Shown here: positions 1 to 8,895 of the stretch, one piece after another
Layout of the letters: every line of letters starts with the position of its first letter
How positions within the stretch are numbered: position 1 is the stretch's first letter
Assembly: GCA_951813395.1 (NCBI GenBank)
Contig: OX638356.1
Coordinates: 2,182,501-2,246,500 of the forward strand
From: Longimicrobiales bacterium
Lineage (GTDB): Bacteria > Gemmatimonadota > Gemmatimonadetes > Longimicrobiales > Gaopeijiaceae
DNA: 64,000 nt
Direction of reading: 5' to 3'
Notes under the pieces: generated by a model
What the model was told of the DNA's origin: nothing
Seen by the model: only the letters and a program-made list of their open reading frames with translations
Databases searched by the model: none
Position numbers and translations under genes: made by a program

Positions 1-98
1 CCGGCGGGTCTCCACGCCGCGCCGCGGCTTTCGTATCTTTGTGGGCTGAACCGGCTTGACCCGCGAGACCAGACCCTCAACCGGAATCGGTAACTACC

Positions 99-1215
99 AT
101 GGCGACGACAACCGACAGACCCTCGCGACTGCGGATCTCCCTTCGGCGCATCGAAGAACTTCGGGGGTATCTTTGACATCGTCAGCCGGCGCGAGCGGAT
201 CGCGGTCCTTGAAGAGGAGATGGCCAGCCAGGGGTTCTGGGACGACCGCGACGCGGCCAGGCGCGTCATCGAGGAGTCGAACCGCCTCAAGGAGTGGGTG
301 GGTCCATGGGACTTCCTGCGAGCGAAGGCGGAGGAGCTCCGGGAACTGAGCTCCCTTCTCGAAGAAGAGGAAGACTCCGATCTCGAAGCCGAATGGCGCG
401 ACGAGATCCGTGCCCTGGAAGACAGTGTGGCCGGCCTGGAACTGAAGACGATGCTGCAGGGCGAGGACGACCACCGCGAGGCGATGCTTACGATTCACCC
501 GGGAGCGGGCGGTCTCGAGTCCCAGGACTGGGCGGAGATGCTGTCGCGAATGTACATGCGGTGGGCGGAGCGGCGTGGATTCGGGATAAGGGTGCTCGAT
601 CTGCAGCCCGCGGAAGAGGCGGGGATCAAGAGCGTGACCATCGAAGTGAGCGGCGATCACGCGTATGGCTACCTGCGCGCCGAGAAGGGCGTGCATCGCC
701 TCGTCAGGATTTCACCCTTCGACTCCCAGTCGAGGCGACACACCTCTTTTGCGTCCGTCTTCGTGTACCCGGTGCTGGACGACGAGATCGAAATCGAGAT
801 CGACGAGTCCGACCTGAGAATCGATACATTCCGCGCATCGGGGGCCGGGGGTCAGCACGTCAACAAGACGGATTCGGCGATACGCATTACCCACGAGCCC
901 ACGCGAATCGTCGTCTCCTGCCAGCAGGAACGGTCACAGCACAAGAACCGCTCGACGGCAATGAAAATGTTGAAGGCCGCGCTCTACCAGCGCGCCCGCG
1001 AAGAGCAGGAGCGCGAGAAGCAGGCGCTGGAATCCTCCAAGACCGAGATCGCGTGGGGCAATCAGATCCGTTCCTACGTATTCGCGCCCTATACCATGGT
1101 CAACGACCACCGCACGGAGGTGAAGAACGGTGACGTGGGCGCGGTCATGGACGGCGCGCTGGATCCGTTCATAGAAGCCTACCTGAAAAAGTTCGGTGCG
1201 ACGGTGGCGGCGTAG
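99..1215 (+). CDS. prfB: Peptide chain release factor 2, with programmed +1 frameshift
   Basis: RF2 recognises UGA and UAA stop codons in the ribosomal A site and triggers peptide release. The gene is read in two frames. ATG at 99 opens a 25-codon leader ending CTT at 171-173. An in-frame TGA (174-176) is bypassed by a +1 shift, and reading resumes with GAC at 175 and continues to TAG at 1213, giving about 371 residues. The SPF anticodon-like tripeptide falls at residues 205-207 and the catalytic GGQ at 250-252, the same numbers as in E. coli RF2, which supports both the start and the shift. An ATG at 220 exists but would drop the N-terminal helices. lysS begins on the very next base, so the two are probably one operon. 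No convincing promoter is visible in bases 1-98, and I could not identify anything coding there. Confidence 0.96.
162..177 (+). promoter_or_regulatory. RF2 autoregulatory +1 frameshift site
   Basis: The zero-frame codons read CGG GGG TAT CTT TGA C. This is almost the E. coli element AGG GGG TAT CTT TGA C: a Shine-Dalgarno-like GGGGG three bases before a CTT slippery codon, followed by the UGA that RF2 itself recognises. In known systems low RF2 causes pausing at the UGA and favours slippage, so RF2 controls its own synthesis. The downstream frame carries the whole conserved RF2 body without interruption, which supports a functional site rather than a sequencing error. Confidence 0.95.
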
Positions 1216-2751
1216 ATGAACACCGGACGCGAGGATCTGCCGCGGGTGATGCAGGCGCGCCGCGAGAAGCTGGAAGCGCTGCGGGGCCGGGGCGTGGAAC
1301 CGTATGCGTACTCCTGCGAAGTGACGTGCCACGCGGCTCCCTCCGTTGCATCATTCGAAGCGCAGGCAGCGGCGGGGGCGCTGGAGGAGGGCCACGGCGA
1401 GGACGGGCGCTGGGCTGGGCGCATCGTCGGATTCCGTTCGCATGGAAGAAGCGCCTTCGCGGATCTCGAGGATCACACCGGCCGTGTGCAGGTGTATTTC
1501 AGGCGCAACGTCCTGGGAGCCGATGCGTACGATGTTCTGGATCTCCTGGACCTGGGCGACTGGATCGGTGTGGAGGGCAGCCTGTTCCGCACGCGCATGG
1601 GTCAGATCACGGTGCACGCCACCGGCTACCGCGTGCTCTGCAAGGCCCTGCGTCCGCTGCCGCTGGGGAAGGTGGAGCGGGACGAGGAGACCGGCGAGTC
1701 GACGACGTGGTCGGGATTCGCAGACCGCGAATCGCGCTACCGCCAGCGCTACGCCGACCTGGCGGTGAACCCCGGCGTCCGCGAGGTCTTTCGGGCGCGG
1801 ACCCGGATCATCACGGCGGCCAGGCGGTTTCTCGACGACCTGGGGTTCCTGGAGGTCGAGACCCCCGTCCTGCAGCCGGTCTACGGGGGGGCGTCGGCAC
1901 GGCCGTTCGTCACGCGGCATCTCGCCCTGGACCGCGTTCTCTACCTGCGCATCGCCGACGAGCTCTACCTGAAACGGCTGATCGTGGGCGGGATGGACCG
2001 CGTGTACGAGATCTCGAAGGACTTCCGCAACGAGGGGATCGATCGCTTCCACAACCCCGAGTTCACGATGCTGGAGTTCTACCAGGCCTTCGCCGACTAC
2101 GAGGACATGATGGACATGGTCGAGCGCCTGATTGCGTCGCTGGCGGAAACCGTGAACGGGGACGGCGGATGCTCCTTCCAGGGGATGGAAATCGCGTTCA
2201 GTCCTCCGTTCGCGCGTGTCTCGTTCGTCGACGCGCTCGCCGAGGCCCTCGGATGCGATCCCCTGACGGCCCCGGTGGGGGAGCTGAGGAAGCGCGCCGA
2301 AGGCCTGGGCGCCGCGGACCTCGACGGGGCCGGTCGCGGCAAGCTGCTCGACAAGCTGTTCGGCGAACTCGTGCAGCCCGGGCTCCTGCAACCCACGTTC
2401 GTGCTGGATCATCCAAGGGAGTTGAGTCCGCTGGCCAAGCCCAAACGCGGAGCTCCCCACCTCTCGGAGCGCTTCGAGCTGATCGTTGCGGGAGAGGAGC
2501 TGGCCAACGCGTTCAGTGAGCTGAACGATCCCATCGCACAGCGGGCTCGCTTCGAGGATCAGGCGGCGCTCAGGGCCGCCGGCGACGCGGAGGCGCAGAT
2601 GGTGGACGAGGACTACATCAGGGCGCTGGAATACGGCCTGCCCCCTACGGGAGGTGTGGGGATCGGGATCGACAGGCTGGTCATGCTCCTTACGGACCAG
2701 CCGTCGATCCGGGACGTGATCCTCTTTCCGACGCTTCGGAAAGAGGGATGA
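1216..2751 (+). CDS. lysS: Lysyl-tRNA synthetase, class II
   Basis: The enzyme charges tRNA-Lys with lysine in the cytoplasm. The 511 residues are typical for bacterial LysS. An N-terminal OB-fold anticodon-binding domain (about residues 65-170) is followed by the class II catalytic core. Motif 2 is seen as FRNEGIDRFHNPEFTMLEFYQA near residue 270, and motif 3 as GVGIGIDRLVML near residue 478. The ATG follows the prfB stop with no gap, so translation is probably coupled. The last codon overlaps the ATG of the next gene (ATGA at 2748). Confidence 0.96.
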   Translation: MNTGREDLPRVMQARREKLEALRGRGVEPYAYSCEVTCHAAPSVASFEAQAAAGALEEGHGEDGRWAGRIVGFRSHGRSAFADLEDHTGRVQVYFRRNVLGADAYDVLDLLDLGDWIGVEGSLFRTRMGQITVHATGYRVLCKALRPLPLGKVERDEETGESTTWSGFADRESRYRQRYADLAVNPGVREVFRARTRIITAARRFLDDLGFLEVETPVLQPVYGGASARPFVTRHLALDRVLYLRIADELYLKRLIVGGMDRVYEISKDFRNEGIDRFHNPEFTMLEFYQAFADYEDMMDMVERLIASLAETVNGDGGCSFQGMEIAFSPPFARVSFVDALAEALGCDPLTAPVGELRKRAEGLGAADLDGAGRGKLLDKLFGELVQPGLLQPTFVLDHPRELSPLAKPKRGAPHLSERFELIVAGEELANAFSELNDPIAQRARFEDQAALRAAGDAEAQMVDEDYIRALEYGLPPTGGVGIGIDRLVMLLTDQPSIRDVILFPTLRKEG

Positions 2752-4022
2752 GCCCGGGTCCCGCGACAACGTCGCGAATGCGCCTGGCGTGGTACCTGGC
2801 GCGCCGGTACCTGGCTTCGCGCAGGGGCGGGCGGCTCCTGTCCTTCATCACCTGGATCTCGCTGGGCGGGGTGACCGTGGGCGTTACCGCCCTGGTGGTC
2901 GTGATCGGCGTGATGACGGGGATGCAGAACGAATTGCGGGACAAGATCCTGGGCTCCTATCCCCATTTCATGGTCCTGCAGTCCGGTCCGTCCCTGCGTC
3001 TCGACGATTGGCAGCGGGTGGTCGAGAAGATCGAGTCGGTCGACGGCGTGGTGTCGGCGTCGCCCATGGGCTATACGCGAGTGGGCATGCAAAGGTCGGA
3101 CTACGCCGAGGTCATGGATCTCTACGGGGTGGACCTGGAGAGTCCGGGTGTGGCAGTGACCATGATGGCCGACAGCCTGCGATCGGGCGACATCTCATTG
3201 GAGCGCGCTCCGGGCGGCCTGACGCCCGTGGTCCTCGGCATGGGAATCGCCCAGCGGATGAGTCTGTTCAAGGGCGACACCATCCGGATCATCTCGCTGG
3301 AGAACGTGAAGGTGAGCCCGAACGGCGACTACCTGCCGCGTATGGACGACTGGGTGGTGTCGGGCATCTTCGCCACCGGCCACTACGACTTCGACATGCG
3401 CAATGGGTACGCCGCCCTCGGAGATGTCCAGGACCTCCTCGAAATCGGCTCCGGGACGGCATCCTACGTGGCCGGCCGCACGGACGATCTCTGGAACGCT
3501 CCGGCCGTGGCCGAGGCGGTGCACGAGGCCCTCGGGGGCTGGCCCTATGTGGTGGAATCGTGGACGCAGACCCACCGGCAGCTGTTTTCCGCCCTGAAGC
3601 TGGAGAAGCTGGCGATGGCCGTGATCGTGTCGCTGATCGTGCTGGTCGCGGCCTTCAACATCGTGGGCACACTGGTCATGGTGGTGGTCAACCGCACGAA
3701 GGAGATCGGCATACTGAAGGCGATGGGGCTGACGCGCCGCGACACGCTGCGCACCTTTGTCTTTCAGGGTCTCTGGATCGGAATCAGCGGGACGCTCGCG
3801 GGCCTCTCCCTCGGTCTCCTGCTGTCCGTCCTCATCGAGCGCTATGGGCTGATCCCCATCCCGCCGGACATCTACTTCGTGGACAACCTTCCCGTATCCC
3901 TGTCGCCATGGGACATCGTGTGGATCGCCGGGGGCAGCCTGCTGGTCTCCCTGCTGGCTACGATCTATCCGGCAAGGCAGGCGTCGGCGCTGGTGCCCGT
4001 GGAGGCGATCAGGCATGAATGA
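2748..4022 (+). CDS. LolC/LolE-family lipoprotein-releasing ABC permease
   Basis: This is the inner-membrane permease of a Lol-type transporter, which extracts mature lipoproteins from the inner membrane and passes them to a periplasmic carrier. The 424 residues show the MacB/FtsX plan: one N-terminal membrane helix (about residues 30-55), a large periplasmic domain, then three C-terminal helices, the first around AMAVIVSLIVLVAAFNIVGT. The motif NRTKEIGILKAMGLTRRD between helices is characteristic of FtsX-type permeases. The gene overlaps lysS at ATGA and overlaps lolD downstream by 8 bases. Only one permease gene is present here, so the complex may be a homodimer (LolF-like) or use a partner elsewhere. 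I cannot separate LolC from LolE. Confidence 0.9.
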   Translation: MSPGPATTSRMRLAWYLARRYLASRRGGRLLSFITWISLGGVTVGVTALVVVIGVMTGMQNELRDKILGSYPHFMVLQSGPSLRLDDWQRVVEKIESVDGVVSASPMGYTRVGMQRSDYAEVMDLYGVDLESPGVAVTMMADSLRSGDISLERAPGGLTPVVLGMGIAQRMSLFKGDTIRIISLENVKVSPNGDYLPRMDDWVVSGIFATGHYDFDMRNGYAALGDVQDLLEIGSGTASYVAGRTDDLWNAPAVAEAVHEALGGWPYVVESWTQTHRQLFSALKLEKLAMAVIVSLIVLVAAFNIVGTLVMVVVNRTKEIGILKAMGLTRRDTLRTFVFQGLWIGISGTLAGLSLGLLLSVLIERYGLIPIPPDIYFVDNLPVSLSPWDIVWIAGGSLLVSLLATIYPARQASALVPVEAIRHE

Positions 4023-4728
4023 CGTGGTGCGCGATGCGCTTTCCGCCGACCCGCTGCCGCTCGAAGCCAGGTCGCTGGAACGGACCTACGTGGGTGCCGC
4101 GGGTCCGGATCTCCACATTCTCCGGGGGATCGACTTCGCGCTGGAACGGGGTGAGGCGGTGGCCATCGTCGGCGCCAGCGGCTCGGGCAAGTCGACGCTG
4201 CTGCATCTGCTCGGAGCCCTCGACCGACCCTCGGGCGGCTCGGTTCTGGTTGGCGGGACCGAAGTGTCTTCGCTGCAGGACGAGGAGGCCGCCGAGCTGC
4301 GCAACGGCAGAATCGGCTTCGTCTTCCAGTTCCACCACCTGCTGCGCGACTTCAGCGCGCTCGAGAACGTCATGATGCCGGCCCTGATCCGCGGCGACGG
4401 GCCGCGTGTTGCAAGGGGAAAGGCGGCGGAGCTGCTGGAACAGGTCGGACTCGGCGAGAGGCTCGGTCACAAGCCACGGGAGCTTTCGGGTGGAGAGCAG
4501 CAGCGCGTGGCCGTGGCGCGCGCGCTGGTCAACGAGCCCCTGATCATTCTCGCGGATGAGCCGACCGGTGATCTGGACACTTTCACCAGCGGGGAAGTGC
4601 AGGACCTGATCTTCGACATGAAGGAGCGCCATGGAGTTGCGCTCGTGGTCGTTACGCACAACCGTGCATTGGCGGCCAGAGCCGACAGGGTCCTCAGGCT
4701 GAGGGAAGGGGTGCTGGAAAATGTCTGA
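4015..4728 (+). CDS. lolD: Lipoprotein-releasing system ATP-binding protein LolD
   Basis: This is the ATPase that powers the adjacent Lol permease. The 237-residue protein has Walker [10 protein letters not shown] at residues 53-61, a Q-loop in FVFQFHHLL, the signature [15 protein letters not shown], Walker B LIILADEP and the H-loop VVVTHN. The order permease then ATPase, with overlapping ends, matches lolC/E-lolD operons. It could also belong to a MacB-type exporter, but a stand-alone ATPase next to a four-helix FtsX-type permease favours Lol. The gene overlaps mcsA by 8 bases. Confidence 0.92.
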   Translation: MNDVVRDALSADPLPLEARSLERTYVGAAGPDLHILRGIDFALERGEAVAIVGASGSGKSTLLHLLGALDRPSGGSVLVGGTEVSSLQDEEAAELRNGRIGFVFQFHHLLRDFSALENVMMPALIRGDGPRVARGKAAELLEQVGLGERLGHKPRELSGGEQQRVAVARALVNEPLIILADEPTGDLDTFTSGEVQDLIFDMKERHGVALVVVTHNRALAARADRVLRLREGVLENV

Positions 4729-5233
4729 TCCCGTCAGGACCTGTGACGGGCAAGGATGCGAGAACCCTGCCTCCGTTCACCTGACACAGGTTGTGGACAA
4801 CAAGATCTCCGTACAGTTCCTGTGCGAGTCGTGTGCCGAGGCCAAGGGGATCAGCGAAAAGCCCGACTGGGCGGTTTCGGACTTCCTGGCCAAGCTGAGC
4901 GAACCCGGCGCTTCTCCGGGCGCTGCCACCGCCGGCAAGTCCTGCAGTTCCTGCAGCCTCACCTTCGATCGCTTCCGCGAGCGCGGCCGCCTGGGCTGCC
5001 CTCAATGCTACACGACGTTCGAGGGCAGTCTGCGGCGCCTGCTCAAGCGGATCCATGGCGCGAACCAGCACGTCGGCAAGGTGTACCTGCCACCCGACGC
5101 GGGTACCGCCGAGGTCGGCAGGCGTCTTGATGGTCTGCGCCGGCGGCTGCAGCACGCCGTGGAAGTTGAAGACTTCGAACGGGCCGCGGTCCTCAGGGAC
5201 CAGATACGCGAGCTGGAGCCGGCGGGATCGTAG
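4721..5233 (+). CDS. mcsA: McsA-like zinc-binding activator of protein arginine kinase (UvrB/UvrC motif)
   Basis: In Firmicutes McsA activates the arginine kinase McsB and helps target proteins to ClpCP. The 170 residues show the McsA layout. There are cysteine pairs near residues 7-12 and 34-37 (CESC), then a second zinc ribbon with CSSC and CPQC pairs. A C-terminal UVR motif follows ([28 protein letters not shown]). mcsB starts one base after the stop and clpC follows, which is the McsA-McsB-ClpC order of the Bacillus ctsR operon. No ctsR repressor gene is visible upstream; lolD is there instead. Confidence 0.9.
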   Translation: MSDPVRTCDGQGCENPASVHLTQVVDNKISVQFLCESCAEAKGISEKPDWAVSDFLAKLSEPGASPGAATAGKSCSSCSLTFDRFRERGRLGCPQCYTTFEGSLRRLLKRIHGANQHVGKVYLPPDAGTAEVGRRLDGLRRRLQHAVEVEDFERAAVLRDQIRELEPAGS

Positions 5234-5234
5234 A

Positions 5235-6335
5235 ATGGACCACCTCGGCACCGCACCCGACTTCGGACTCGGCTGGCTCGACGCCAGTGGCCCGCACTCG
5301 GACATCGTGCTCTCGACCCGCGTCCGCCTCGCGAGAAATCTGCACGGGTATCCGTACGTCGCCCGCGCCCGCGACGACGATCGCGAGACGATCCTCGGTG
5401 CGGTGTCGCGGGCTGCGGAGGCGGGGGAGATGCCTCCCGGCACCGTGGTCATGCCCATTGTGGAGATGGACGAACGCACCCGGCGCATCTTCCTGGAGCG
5501 CAGGTTGATCTCAAGCGATCTCTCGGGGCGGGGCGGGAGCGGTCCGGAAAAGGGCGCGGCCGTGATTGCCGCTCCAGGCGAGCCGGTCAGCATCATGGTC
5601 AATGAGGAAGACCATCTCCGGCTGCAGAGCCTCGTCTCCGGACTCCGGGTGATGGAGGCGTGGAGCCTCGCGGACCAGATCGACGACGCGCTCGGAACCG
5701 GTCTCCACCTGGCGTATCACCATGATTTCGGATACCTGACCTCCTGTCCCACCAACACCGGGACCGGGCTTCGCGCCTCTGCGCTGGTTCATCTGCCCGG
5801 ACTGGTTCTCACCAAGGAGATCGAGAAGGTCCTGAAGGGGGTCGCGCAGGTGGGACTGACCGTGCGGGGCCTGTACGGGGAAGGTTCGGATGTGGTCGGG
5901 AACTTCTTCCAGATCTCGAACCAGACCACGCTGGGGAAGAGCGAGGAAGACCTTGTCGACCACCTGGGCCGGATCGTCTCCACCGTCATTCAGACCGAGA
6001 TCCAGGCCCGGCAGGTTCTGATGCGCGACGCCGGGTCCGTGACCGAGGACAAGATCTGGCGGGCGTATGGACTTCTGCGCTACGCGCGCCTGCTCAGCTA
6101 CAAGGACCTGATGCAGTTGCTGTCCGGGGTGCGGCTGGGTGCTTCGCTGAAACTCCTGCCCGGTCTGGAGGTCGTTACCCTGAACGGCATCATGATGTTT
6201 TCGCAGGCCGCCCACCTTGACCGGGCTGCCGGCCGGGCACTCTCCGGACCCGAACGGCAGGCCCACCGGGCGTCCTATGTGCGCAGGGTTCTAAGTGCCG
6301 AGAGCAAGCCACCCACTTCCGGTGCGGGGGGATGA
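5235..6335 (+). CDS. mcsB: Protein arginine kinase McsB
   Basis: McsB is a phosphagen-kinase-fold enzyme that phosphorylates arginines on proteins, marking them for ClpC. I chose ATG at 5235, one base after mcsA stops. It gives 366 residues beginning MDHLGTAP, a normal McsB length; the frame stays open upstream but that part reads as non-native sequence. The conserved STRVRLARN lies near residues 26-34. The catalytic-loop cysteine is in CPTNTGTGLRAS (Cys about 171), and RGLYGEGSDVVGNFFQISN follows near 212. Creatine and arginine kinases share this fold but are usually eukaryotic and lack the neighbouring mcsA and clpC. The product probably acts on ClpC and misfolded proteins in the cytoplasm. 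Confidence 0.94.
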   Translation: MDHLGTAPDFGLGWLDASGPHSDIVLSTRVRLARNLHGYPYVARARDDDRETILGAVSRAAEAGEMPPGTVVMPIVEMDERTRRIFLERRLISSDLSGRGGSGPEKGAAVIAAPGEPVSIMVNEEDHLRLQSLVSGLRVMEAWSLADQIDDALGTGLHLAYHHDFGYLTSCPTNTGTGLRASALVHLPGLVLTKEIEKVLKGVAQVGLTVRGLYGEGSDVVGNFFQISNQTTLGKSEEDLVDHLGRIVSTVIQTEIQARQVLMRDAGSVTEDKIWRAYGLLRYARLLSYKDLMQLLSGVRLGASLKLLPGLEVVTLNGIMMFSQAAHLDRAAGRALSGPERQAHRASYVRRVLSAESKPPTSGAGG

Positions 6336-6402
6336 GGGCGATTTTGAACTACGGCGGCGATTGTACGCGGATAGCGAGAAAAGCCGCGAAGAACGGACGA
6401 CC

Positions 6403-8895
6403 ATGAACTACAACTTCACGGAAAGAGTCCGCAAGGTCCTGTCGATGGCCCGCCAGGAGGCGATCCGTCTGCAGCACGACTACGTGGGGACGGAACACAT
6501 CCTTCTGGGGCTCATCCGGGAGGGCGAGGGCGTGGCCGCCCACGTTCTCGGCAATCTCACCGTGGATCTGGACCGGATCCACGAGCGCGTCGAAGAGTCG
6601 GTTCGCAAGGGGAAGGCAACGATCGCGCTGGGCGAGCTTCCGTACACCTCGCCCGCCAAGAAGGTGCTCGAGTTCGCGATGGCCGAGGCGCGCGAACTCA
6701 ATCACTCCTATGTCGGAACGGAACACCTGCTTCTGGGACTGCTGCGCGAGAGCAAGGGAATCGCCGCCCAGGTGCTCAATTCGCTCGGCGCGACCATCGA
6801 GGAGGCCCGCGCGGAGACCCTGAAGGTCCTGGGGTCCGACGTGGGTTCGGCCGGGACGTCAAGTGCTACGGGTGGCGCCGCGGCCGCAACACCGCCGGCA
6901 CCGTCGTCCTCGCGCGGCGAGAAGAAGTCGAAGACGCCCGCGCTGGATCATTTCTGCCGGGACCTCACCACACTCGCGCGCAAGGGGGAGCTTGACCCGA
7001 CCATCGGGCGCGAGACCGAGATCGAGCGCGTCACGGAAATCCTCTGTCGGCGCAAGAAGAACAACCCCGTCCTGATCGGCGAGCCCGGGGTCGGGAAGAC
7101 GGCGATCGTCGAGGGCCTCGCACAGCTGATCTCCCGTAAAGAGGTGACCGAAAGCCTTCGAGACCACCGCGTCCTCGCACTGGACATGGCCGCCGTGATT
7201 GCCGGCACGAAATACCGGGGTCAGTTCGAGGAGCGCCTCAAGGCGGTGATGAACGAGATTTCCAGCAACCGCAACGTCGTGCTGTTCATCGACGAGCTTC
7301 ACACCCTGGTGGGGGCCGGCGCCGCCGAGGGTGCGATCGACGCATCGAACATGCTCAAGCCGGCCCTGGCGCGGGGTGAACTCCAGTGCATCGGGGCCTC
7401 GACCCTGAACGAGTACCGCAAATACGTGGAGAAGGACGGTGCGCTCGAGCGTCGCTTTCAGCCCGTGATCGTCGACCCGCCCACGGTCGAGCAGACCATC
7501 GCCATTCTGGCCGGCCTGCGCGGCCACTACGAGGACCATCACAAGATCACGATCCCCGACGATGCCCTGTCCCAGGCGTCCCGGTTGTCCGACCGCTACA
7601 TCACCGATCGGTTCCTTCCCGACAAGGCCATCGACGTGATAGACGAGGCCGGAGCCCGGGCGCGCATTGCCAGCCAGGTTCCGCCCCCGGAGGTTGAAGG
7701 TCTGAAGGCCCAGCTTGCCGAGGTAGCCAACCGCAAGGAGGGGGCGATTCGCGATCAGGACTTCGAGCGGGCGGCGCAGCTGCGGGACGAGGAGCGGGCG
7801 TTGCAGCAGCGCATCCTCGACGAGGAAGCCGCCTGGAAGGAAGAGCGGCGGCGCTTCCGGCCCGAGATCACGGTCGAAGACGTCTCATTCATCGTGAGCC
7901 GGTGGACCGGAGTCCCCGTTACGCGGATCCGCGAGGCGGAAACCGCACGCCTCGTCAACATGGAGGACGAGCTCCACAAGCGCGTCGTGGGCCAGCACGA
8001 TGCCATTACGGCCATCTCCCGGGCCATCCGCAGGAGCCGGGCGGGGCTGAAGGATCCCGGCCGCCCGATCGGTTCCTTCATCTTCTCGGGACCGACGGGG
8101 GTCGGGAAGACCGAACTGGCGCGCACGCTGGCAGAATTCCTGTTCGCCGACAGGGAGGCGCTCATTCGCGTCGACATGAGCGAATACATGGAGCGCTTCT
8201 CGATCTCGCGCCTCATTGGAGCACCCCCGGGGTATGTGGGGTACGACGATTCGGGAGCACTGACGAAAGCGGTTCGGAGACGCCCCTACTCGGTGATCCT
8301 CCTGGACGAGATCGAAAAGGCGCACCCGGACGTGTTCAACATCCTTCTGCAGGTTCTCGACGAGGGACACCTCACGGACAACTACGGCCGTGTGATCGAC
8401 TTCAAGAACACGGTCCTCATCATGACGTCGAACCTCGGGGCGCGGAACATCGCCAAGAGCGGACTGGGCTTTCAGCAGGCCGATCCCAAGTCCCACTACG
8501 AGTCGATGCGGGACAAGGTCAACGAGGAGATCCACCGGGCGTTCAATCCCGAATTCCTCAACCGCGTCGACGACACGATCGTGTTCCACCCCCTGAGCCG
8601 TTCCGATCTGCGGAAGATCGTGCACATCATGCTCGGGGACCTCGAGGAGAGGCTGGCCCAGGGCGAGATGTCCCTGCGCCTCACGGAGGCCGCGGTGGAC
8701 TTCCTGGTGATCCACGGTCACGACGAGAAATACGGGGCACGGCCGCTGAAGCGTGCGATCCGGCGCTACCTGGAAGATCCGCTTTCCGAGAAGATCCTCA
8801 TGGCCGAATTCGGGAGTGGAGACGAGATCGAAGTGGACGTGGGAGAGGACGAGGAGGCGCTTGCCATAGCGGTTGCGTCTCCGACGAAGACATGA
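6403..8895 (+). CDS. clpC: ATP-dependent Clp protease ATP-binding subunit ClpC
   Basis: This is an AAA+ unfoldase that feeds proteins to ClpP. ATG at 6403 gives 830 residues beginning [16 protein letters not shown], the standard ClpC N-terminus. Two Clp-N repeats (about residues 1-150) form the phosphoarginine-binding N-domain in Bacillus. The D1 Walker A GEPGVGKT is near 227. A UVR-type middle domain, about residues 430-470, distinguishes ClpC from ClpA. The D2 Walker A GPTGVGKT is near 564. An LGF tripeptide near residue 688 fits the ClpP-docking loop. A 67-base gap separates it from mcsB. Its TGA overlaps the bamA start (ATGA at 8892), so an envelope gene appears coupled to a stress-protease gene. 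Confidence 0.96.
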   Translation: MNYNFTERVRKVLSMARQEAIRLQHDYVGTEHILLGLIREGEGVAAHVLGNLTVDLDRIHERVEESVRKGKATIALGELPYTSPAKKVLEFAMAEARELNHSYVGTEHLLLGLLRESKGIAAQVLNSLGATIEEARAETLKVLGSDVGSAGTSSATGGAAAATPPAPSSSRGEKKSKTPALDHFCRDLTTLARKGELDPTIGRETEIERVTEILCRRKKNNPVLIGEPGVGKTAIVEGLAQLISRKEVTESLRDHRVLALDMAAVIAGTKYRGQFEERLKAVMNEISSNRNVVLFIDELHTLVGAGAAEGAIDASNMLKPALARGELQCIGASTLNEYRKYVEKDGALERRFQPVIVDPPTVEQTIAILAGLRGHYEDHHKITIPDDALSQASRLSDRYITDRFLPDKAIDVIDEAGARARIASQVPPPEVEGLKAQLAEVANRKEGAIRDQDFERAAQLRDEERALQQRILDEEAAWKEERRRFRPEITVEDVSFIVSRWTGVPVTRIREAETARLVNMEDELHKRVVGQHDAITAISRAIRRSRAGLKDPGRPIGSFIFSGPTGVGKTELARTLAEFLFADREALIRVDMSEYMERFSISRLIGAPPGYVGYDDSGALTKAVRRRPYSVILLDEIEKAHPDVFNILLQVLDEGHLTDNYGRVIDFKNTVLIMTSNLGARNIAKSGLGFQQADPKSHYESMRDKVNEEIHRAFNPEFLNRVDDTIVFHPLSRSDLRKIVHIMLGDLEERLAQGEMSLRLTEAAVDFLVIHGHDEKYGARPLKRAIRRYLEDPLSEKILMAEFGSGDEIEVDVGEDEEALAIAVASPTKT

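Noticed and set aside
1-98. Promoter for prfB using TTGACC at 56-61
   Set aside because: No acceptable -10 box lies 16-18 bases downstream of it.
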